Shown here piece after piece: positions 57,801 through 64,000 of a DNA stretch of 64,000 nt (the stretch's first letter is position 1; the number at the start of each line of letters is the position of its first letter). The stretch spans positions 2,455,278-2,519,277 of the forward strand of contig NC_020175.2 in the NCBI RefSeq assembly GCF_000224145.3, given 5' to 3'. The DNA comes from Ciona intestinalis. Lineage: Eukaryota > Chordata > Ascidiacea > Phlebobranchia > Cionidae. The translations under genes were made by a program, and so were the position numbers. The notes beneath the pieces were generated by a model that had not been told where the DNA came from, searched no databases, and was given only the letters and a program-made list of their open reading frames with translations.

Positions 57801-60800
57801 ACACGATACTCACTGGTTCCAATGTTCTTTTGAAATTTGATATAGACTTGGGAACATAAGCGGGAGAATGGAGACTGAGTTCTCCTCGATTAAACTCAAG
57901 ATATATTCGTTGTTCCAAAAGTAGAGAGCTCTCTCTGCGACCTGGGAATGACAGCTTGGTTAGAAACGATAAACCAAAACTATTACAAAAGCAATGCACA
58001 TTATTTTCAGTATTACTGAGTAACTAACAATTCACTGGGTTTCATTCCTATTCGAATTAGGCTAATTTTGTAGCAAACCATCACTGTATATATCGCTATA
58101 TCCTGTCTTTTCAATTAAAATTTTCTAAATCTTCGCTACCGTAATCGAGGAGACAAATAAAAGTTATTATTATTATTAGTAGTTCTATTCTATATTTATA
58201 GCATGTGTTTTTAAGTGAAAACTGTGACTGCCATTATAGTGCTAATTCTCTTCTCTTTAATACTTTTTTATTTTTCGCTTTTGTATTAGAAGGGTTTAAT
58301 AAAATTAGGTTTCGAAATAAAAAAATTAGGTCTAAAATTATTTTTTAGTAATAACTTGTGTCAACATACCTATTTCATGTACCTATAAATAGTCAGGGTC
58401 CCAGGGACATAATTTATTTTTTAGACAGTCGGAAAAAATGTCTCTTTACTAATTCATTTTCGTTGTAATGAGAAATAGGCACCATCAACCTAGCTTCGGC
58501 ATACAATAGAATTAAACACTAGTTTAAATACTTTTCATATAAAAATATGACCTACTACTACAACTATTGTATTAAAAAACTAACAATATAAAAATTAAAA
58601 ACCTATAAAAAAGACTGACAATTTGGTATAACGTAGTATATTTAAATGGCAGGTGCCGTAGGTAATATTCTGTTAGACAAGCTGTAACAAAGGGGTGAAT
58701 CAATATTTTTCAAGATTTATTTGTGTTGCCACAAATAGTAATATAACTGGGGCAGTTTCTTTTTATGATGTCATTAAACTGTATTGCTTCATAGTTAGTA
58801 AATGTGGTTTGAATTTTTGTTTCACATGAAAAAAGTATTTTTTTTAAATACTTTTTTATTTTAAATATTTTTTACAAGGTACACCTTGTGTCTTTGTGAC
58901 TAATTTAATGTCGAATAATTTTTATGAAACAAAAAAATATAAATTATAATATATTTAAAGGACTGTTGCAGTATTACAGTTACGGCAGAGTACATTTAAA
59001 CCTCAAACTGCACTGTGCTATTTTAGTATAATCCATTAACTGGTAAAATAAAGCCTGCAGAACAGTTGTCACATAATATTGTAAACAGTAGTTGGCTGCT
59101 TGCCACAAATGTAAGTTTATATGTCATTTAAAAGCTGCAAAGATTTAAAAACAATTTTTACCGGTCCAATTTTGTCCTATTCTATCCTTTTTTGAGGTCT
59201 TACAGCACAGAACAGGGATTTAGGCCAAAGTGGGGCCATATTGACAAATTTTTTTTTTAATGAACTGGGCCAATTCAGTGTTGCGCATGCTCACCTGAAA
59301 GTGGGGACTTGAAACACATTTGGCAAGCTGGTTGAAAATATCTGGCAACACTTGCGCGAATTGAGCAGGTTCGATTACGTCAAGTATTTCTTCAAGTTCA
59401 CCGAGAAACATAACTTCTTTTGAGCTGCATGTCTGTGGCCAGTACTTTAGTATTCCCTGCAGAACCTGTATGGTGTAGAAGGTGGTGTGTGGTTAGTGTA
59501 ATCTTGTACTTGGTAGTACATTTATTTTAATTGAGGTTGTTTGTTTCACATTGCTTGTACAAGAAGAAAAATAAATGGTACAAGAAAAAAAAAATTACTA
59601 TAAGAAAAAATGGTAGAAGAAAAAAACTTATTTATACGAAACCAATTTTTTTATAACAAGAAAAAATAGTACATAAAAATAACTTTTTTTCTGTATGGCT
59701 GACAATTCGGACAACTGATTGGTGACCAGTGGGTTGGAGCAATCGTTATGCAGCGCCGTGCCATAAGGCACACTAACACACACCCACAATAACAGCAGTA
59801 GGGATGCACATTACAGAATAATTAGGTATTCTAGGATATCTTAGAATATTTTATTTCGAATCTAGAATTCTGAATCTAGAATTTCGCATCTTTTTATATC
59901 TATAAAAAAAAGTTACCCACATAAGTCAGTTTATTGACTCTTTAATAGTAGCCTTGTTGGGTCATGAGCTGCAAAATGATCAAAAATTGTACTATTGGGC
60001 AGTCTTTGCATCACGAAACGNNNNNNNNNNNNNNNNNNNNNNNNNNNNNNNNNNNNNNNNNNNNNNNNNNAACTTGTTTTCTTTAGGCCAAAAGGTAATA
60101 TCACATTTNTCGCTATGCTGCACACAGTAGAATAGCTAATGGGTGAAACCTTACACACAACAATGCATTATTGATTAAACGATACAAGCAGGATAGACCA
60201 CTTAGAAAAAAATTGGCAAGCATTGACAATTCTTAATTGAACATATTGATCTGAAAGCAATAACCCGTAATAAGGTATAACCACTAACTAATATATATAT
60301 TACACATTGTTTAAGCATAATGACATTGTTGTAATACAAAACCAAAACATCAATATTTTTTAACAGTGTATAGATCTAAAACTATCAAGCTAGTAAAAAA
60401 TATTGTTGATAATACAAACCCAAAATCCCTATTTTTTAACGGTGTATAGATACTAAAACCAAAATGTCGCTTCTTCAACCTTATTTTAAAAATACAAGGT
60501 CCTTTTTTATTGTGGTTTTTAGTATACTTCCCCCCCACAGAGAAAGGCAAATTATCCCTAATGTAAAAGTAATCCTATAAAACATATTTAGCCAAAACCA
60601 CTATATATATATATTTTAAACACTATCGATCACGTTTGGTAATCTGCATGATTTTAGGCTAAAGCAATACACAGTCAAACAGATGCATGCGAGTAACATG
60701 AGATAAAGGCATCCCCAGTCTGCTGGAAATCAATTAAATTATTGGCAGGATTTACGAGTGCGAGGTTATTCGACTATCAGCTGCTTGAAAGCAGAATTGA

Positions 60801-63170
60801 ATTTATAAACTACACAATAGGGATTTATATAGGAACTGTATAGAGCAGTGGTATGATATGACCACAATAATTCACTTAACATGATCTCACCAAATGTTGG
60901 TTGAAAGAAATGCATGGATAAACTTTTGTGTATTTTTTTTATAAAATATAACATTGTTGTGCGTAATTTTTTTGTAATTTACAATAATACAATGCTAAAA
61001 ATTAAAGTCAGAAAAAAAATGATGTTAAAATTTAGGAAAAATTTCTACAAACGATAATGAAATGTTAAAGTGATAGATCTGTTACCTAACATAAAATGTA
61101 TTAAGTCTTGTATGTTGACAACTAACACAAACAGACAAGAAGGGAAATACACAATAAAGGACGTTTAAACAGAAACATAATTTCTTTAACATCCAAACAA
61201 TACTCCAAGTAAATTAAATATAAAAATTGGGCGTAGCATAACTGTGTTCAGACAAAAAAAACACAAACTGTGACGAACACCTAATGTGAAAAATAATTTT
61301 GTATGAATTTGCAACAAATTCCAGTTTAATGATATGTGATAATGAATAAAAAGTTGTAGGGACCAAAAATGTTGAAAATTTGTTCATCTGTATATTGTTT
61401 ACTGAGCACTGTTGCTTATGAAAGCCACCCACATATAATTAAAAGGAAGCAGCAGTTCATTTATTCAATTCTATATGGGTTTATAAAACAAGCAAGAGGA
61501 AATACAACAAAACTAAAACGTATCAAAAGCAACTACATGAGCATAATACTAACCAAAAATAATTTAATTTGGGATATTTTTAAATAATAATTTAATTTGG
61601 GATATTTTTAAATATGTGGCCTAGGACATGTGTTTTGTTAAAAGTTTATTTTCATTTTTTTTGTTAATTTGCCCTTAAATGAAATAAACCACAGCTCACA
61701 GTAAATATTTAGTTTTTTTATATAAGTATTCTTGGAGTACAGGTGTACAGCTGATATTATGTTAAATAATAACATCATAAACAAAAAATGTTTCACTCTA
61801 AACTGATATGTGATTTTTGGCATATTGCAGAAAATTTTTAAAATGTTTCAATCTAAAGGGATTTTTGGCATATCTGTACATATAAGGCTTTTGATATTGA
61901 ATTACTTTTGTTTGTTTTTTGAACAATAATGTCCAAATAGAGTGCTATACAAGTTTTGGCGAAAAAAGATAATTGTAACTTTTTAAATAAACAGTTTTAT
62001 TTGTGTTTTGAGACAAAATCACTTTTGTTTTTTAATTGAAATCTGTTATCCCAATTAAGTAACAGTAGTCAAGAAATAAGTGTAGTTTCAATATACATAG
62101 ATAGATGTAGGAACTTATAACAAACCTACAAATCCGGCAGAGTGTAGATGTAGACACTTTCTAATATTTAAATAGCATAATTGAGCTATAGTTTAAAAAT
62201 GAATGCCAAACCAAAGTTATTTTTAAAGCCCATTCAATATGTTCGTTATCGCCATGTAAAATCAACACGGCAATTTGTAAAAATGAAAAACCACAATGGC
62301 ACCAGTGTAGTGGAATAACTAGGGGTTGGGAGAAGCTCTGAGAATAGCGCGTAGTACAATGGACCGGTGGTGTTTGGTTAAACACAAAGCAAAACATTTA
62401 GGGCGCGATTTGTTGTTACGACATTCAATTACAATAGCCCTGCGTGCATTGAGATTTCAACAGCACAGATTGAACTTAGTGATATGATACTGGCTGCACC
62501 ACAAACGCCACACTCAGCTGCTTTACAAAAGGTTAACCACTGAAACAAGTGTTTGCCATAGTATTAATGTTGTTTTTGTAAAAAACATAGCAAAAATTAG
62601 GGTTTTAATCTTTCAACTGTACCTATTAAACAGGGATACAGTTTGAAACATGGTCAAAATTGTGGTTTTAATCAACTACATGAATATTATTTTAAGTGGT
62701 CAAGAATTTTGTTTTAAAATTACTAAATAAAAATCAACTATAAATAAAAAAAAACATAGTCAAAATAAAACGTTTTATTAATTACATGCGAATATTATTT
62801 TAAATAGTCAAAAATTTTGTTTCAAAATTACTGAAAAATTCAGCAACAAATAAACGGAAATACTAAACGCAACAGGTGATAGGAACCTGCAAGACCTAGG
62901 AAACAATAGAAAGAATTTCCAACAGTGGACCATTGTAACCTCTGTCTTTCCAGGAAACATTTAAAGGAACATTAATATTTCACAGTAGTGGGTACACGGG
63001 CATTACAAACACGTGAATAATGATATATTTAAGACAGCGCACTCTGGCATGTGTGGGCATAGGTGTTTATTGTACTGATCACATTTTGACATTGAAACAA
63101 AAACAAACAGACTCACCTGTCTTGTAAGTGTGGAATCTTTCTCCAGAAACTGAACAATGCAATAGGCTAG
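54863..63170 (-). CDS. PPP2R5: PP2A regulatory subunit B56 (PPP2R5), C-terminal part; continues past right edge
   Basis: Five exons (63170-63117, 59465-59295, 57941-57814, 55248-55147, 54941-54863) encode the last 177 residues. Family blocks in order: [119 protein letters not shown] and a Lys/Glu-rich end with [10 protein letters not shown]56 proteins form HEAT-like scaffolds that bring the PP2A core to LxxIxE-containing substrates. The [16 protein letters not shown] wording is nearest the vertebrate gamma/delta type, but the paralogue cannot be fixed. The C-terminus (CVKKKRI) is short, without the longer tail of delta. Introns hold MITEs, an N gap and a 19-bp minisatellite. Confidence 0.96.
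55878..56070. mobile_element. MITE family C, copy 18
   Basis: Full-length copy in a PPP2R5 intron with both TIRs recognisable. Confidence 0.83.
56464..56656. mobile_element. MITE family C, copy 19
   Basis: Full-length copy in a PPP2R5 intron with a diverged left end (TATGGTAGGATGGGGAATGA). A very decayed twentieth copy is at about 63320-63470. Confidence 0.8.
56860..57120. other. CpG-rich block inside a PPP2R5 intron
   Basis: This ~260 bp is clearly richer in CpG than the AT-rich surroundings. It contains related short repeats (GTATTTGCTTAAGTACGCCG / GTATTTGCCCAAGCGCCG, and AACAAGCGGTCCG / AACAAGCGGACC). No ORF or known RNA is recognised. Confidence 0.45.
57942..59294. other. PPP2R5 intron
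   Basis: AT-rich intron with a 3' fragment of repeat B at 58083-58172. Nothing else is recognised. Confidence 0.6.
58083..58172 (+). repeat. 3' fragment of repeat B
   Basis: The terminal ~90 bp of the family (TCTTCGCTACCGTAATCGAG, then the triplet run) lie in a PPP2R5 intron. A similar 3' fragment is at 34905-35012. Both are 5'-truncated, as expected for retroposition. Confidence 0.6.
59799..60160. mobile_element. hAT-type MITE, second copy, cut by an N gap
   Basis: Starts TAGGGATGCACATTACAGAA and matches the element at 11728-12186 in reverse orientation (shared TGCAAAATGATCAAAAATTG and GTCAGTTTATTGACTC-like blocks). The far end lies in or after the gap at 60021-60070, so its right limit is approximate. 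Confidence 0.75.
60021..60070. other. Assembly gap (50 N)
   Basis: Fifty N inside the second hAT-type MITE copy. Ambiguous bases also occur at 3962 and near 60109. Confidence 0.99.
62649..62860. repeat. Two-copy tandem duplication, ~106-bp spacing
   Basis: CATGGTCAAAATTGTGGTTT at 62649 is matched by a diverged copy from 62755. Both contain GAATATTATTTTAA and TTTTGTTTYAAAATTACT. It lies in a PPP2R5 intron. Confidence 0.75.
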
Positions 63171-63590
63171 CTGTGGAAATGTAAAGAGTATATTTCATTG
63201 TTAACATTTTTCTATGGATCATTAAATGATATGGTAAACATCAAGGAAAGCTGTAAAATAATGGTAACAAATGTTTTTGTTCAAAACTTCCAAAACAAAT
63301 ATGGTCCATTTTATTCTTTTTTTGTTTTATTTTTTAGGTAGACAATTTTTTTTTACAGAATTATAAAAACTGTATCCTTACGACTACATAATAGTTTAAT
63401 TATTTGCTAAAACACGATTATGAAATATGGGAATTATGAACTGACGGTGCCCATCTCACCCTACAGTACTGTTAAATGCTAAAACAAATTTAATTTTTTT
63501 TGGTTTAATGTTTTGTTCGCTAAACAATTTTCTTCGCATAAGATACACACTAAAGAGGGATTAAGATGAACATCATACACTCTAGCTTTA

Positions 63591-63777
63591 TATACTAATA
63601 CACACATCATATACTAATACACACATCATATACTAATACACACATCATATACTAATACACACATCATATACTAATACACACATCATATACTAATACACAC
63701 ATCATATACTAATACACACATCATATACTAATACACACATCATATACTAATACACACATCATATACTAATACACACA
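63591..63777. repeat. 19-bp minisatellite, almost ten copies
   Basis: TATACTAATACACACATCA is repeated about 9.8 times with almost no variation between units, in a PPP2R5 intron. The uniformity indicates recent expansion and likely length polymorphism. Confidence 0.95.
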
Positions 63778-64000
63778 GTCACACTCACACACCCAATACA
63801 AGTACTTGCAAAACATGAAACTGGGTGTTTTTTGTTAGACCGGTCACTGGTAAAGGTAATCTAAGGACAACATACAAGTTACCACAGGTCCGCGGTAGAT
63901 CATTTCAATTGGCATGTATTAGCAAGAAATGTAACAAATCAAACAAATGTAAAACCCCAAAAAATGATACATAAATACAGTCATCGGCACACATGGTCGC

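Noticed and set aside
57595-57999. Minus-strand 134-codon open frame
   Set aside because: The B56 exon 57814-57941 lies here in another frame and matches the family ([14 protein letters not shown]); this frame is a shadow.
63591-63777. Regular short repeats resembling a CRISPR array
   Set aside because: The 19-bp units are contiguous with no spacers, and the genome is animal.

Overview
The window looks like nuclear DNA of a solitary ascidian, most likely Ciona (C. intestinalis complex). It is AT-rich, its genes have many short exons with small introns, tRNA-derived SINEs and TA-inserting MITEs are dense, and the recognisable proteins are metazoan. Two runs of N (3831-3955 and 60021-60070) show a draft assembly, and the first lies beside an apparent haplotype duplication. 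Coding regions were assembled by hand from splice sites and frame continuity; no transcript evidence was available.

Layout. (1) 429-19932, minus: the 5' 27 exons (1,479 codons) of a large TPR protein that resembles TTC6 and runs off the left edge. (2) 21694-31249, plus: a complete 12-exon class-III PLP phospho-lyase of the ETNPPL/PHYKPL family (492 aa), divergent from the TPR gene. (3) 32916-38070, minus: a complete 8-exon MEMO1 (296 aa), tail to tail with the lyase. (4) 39395-43562, plus: an unrecognised 18-exon gene (597 aa), divergent from MEMO1. All 17 of its introns are phase 0, most exons are 51-84 bp, and one 138-bp exon-plus-intron unit is present three times in tandem. (5) 44.8-53.1 kb: a MITE-rich interval with three tiny three-exon genes for predicted secreted peptides, at 44799-45473 (minus), 50865-51265 (minus) and 52516-53082 (plus). 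All three share intron phases 2 then 1, and a relic first exon of the first gene lies at 46061-46153. Between them sits a single-pass membrane protein gene of Shisa-like type (47966-48559, minus), inside an unusual cluster of TGACGTCA-type sites. (6) 54863-63170, minus: the C-terminal five exons (177 aa) of the PP2A regulatory subunit B56 (PPP2R5), which continues off the right edge.

The conserved genes (TPR protein, lyase, MEMO1, B56) are unrelated housekeeping or signalling loci. The parts most likely to be new are the phase-0 mini-exon gene and the secreted-peptide family. Each peptide precursor has a signal peptide, a variable (in one case very basic, Trp-containing) middle and an acidic end. 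That is the general layout of ascidian antimicrobial or regulatory peptide precursors, but no function can be shown from sequence alone.

Repeats: a tRNA-derived SINE with eight near-complete copies and many fragments, a second ~250-bp element ending in TTATTA-type repeats, a ~195-bp MITE with ~28-bp TIRs (about 20 copies, most of them in 44.8-56.7 kb), several hAT-type non-autonomous elements (one with a perfect 8-bp target duplication), recurrent ~105-140-bp local tandem duplications, and a 19-bp minisatellite. No LTR element, tRNA or rRNA gene, or CRISPR array was seen.
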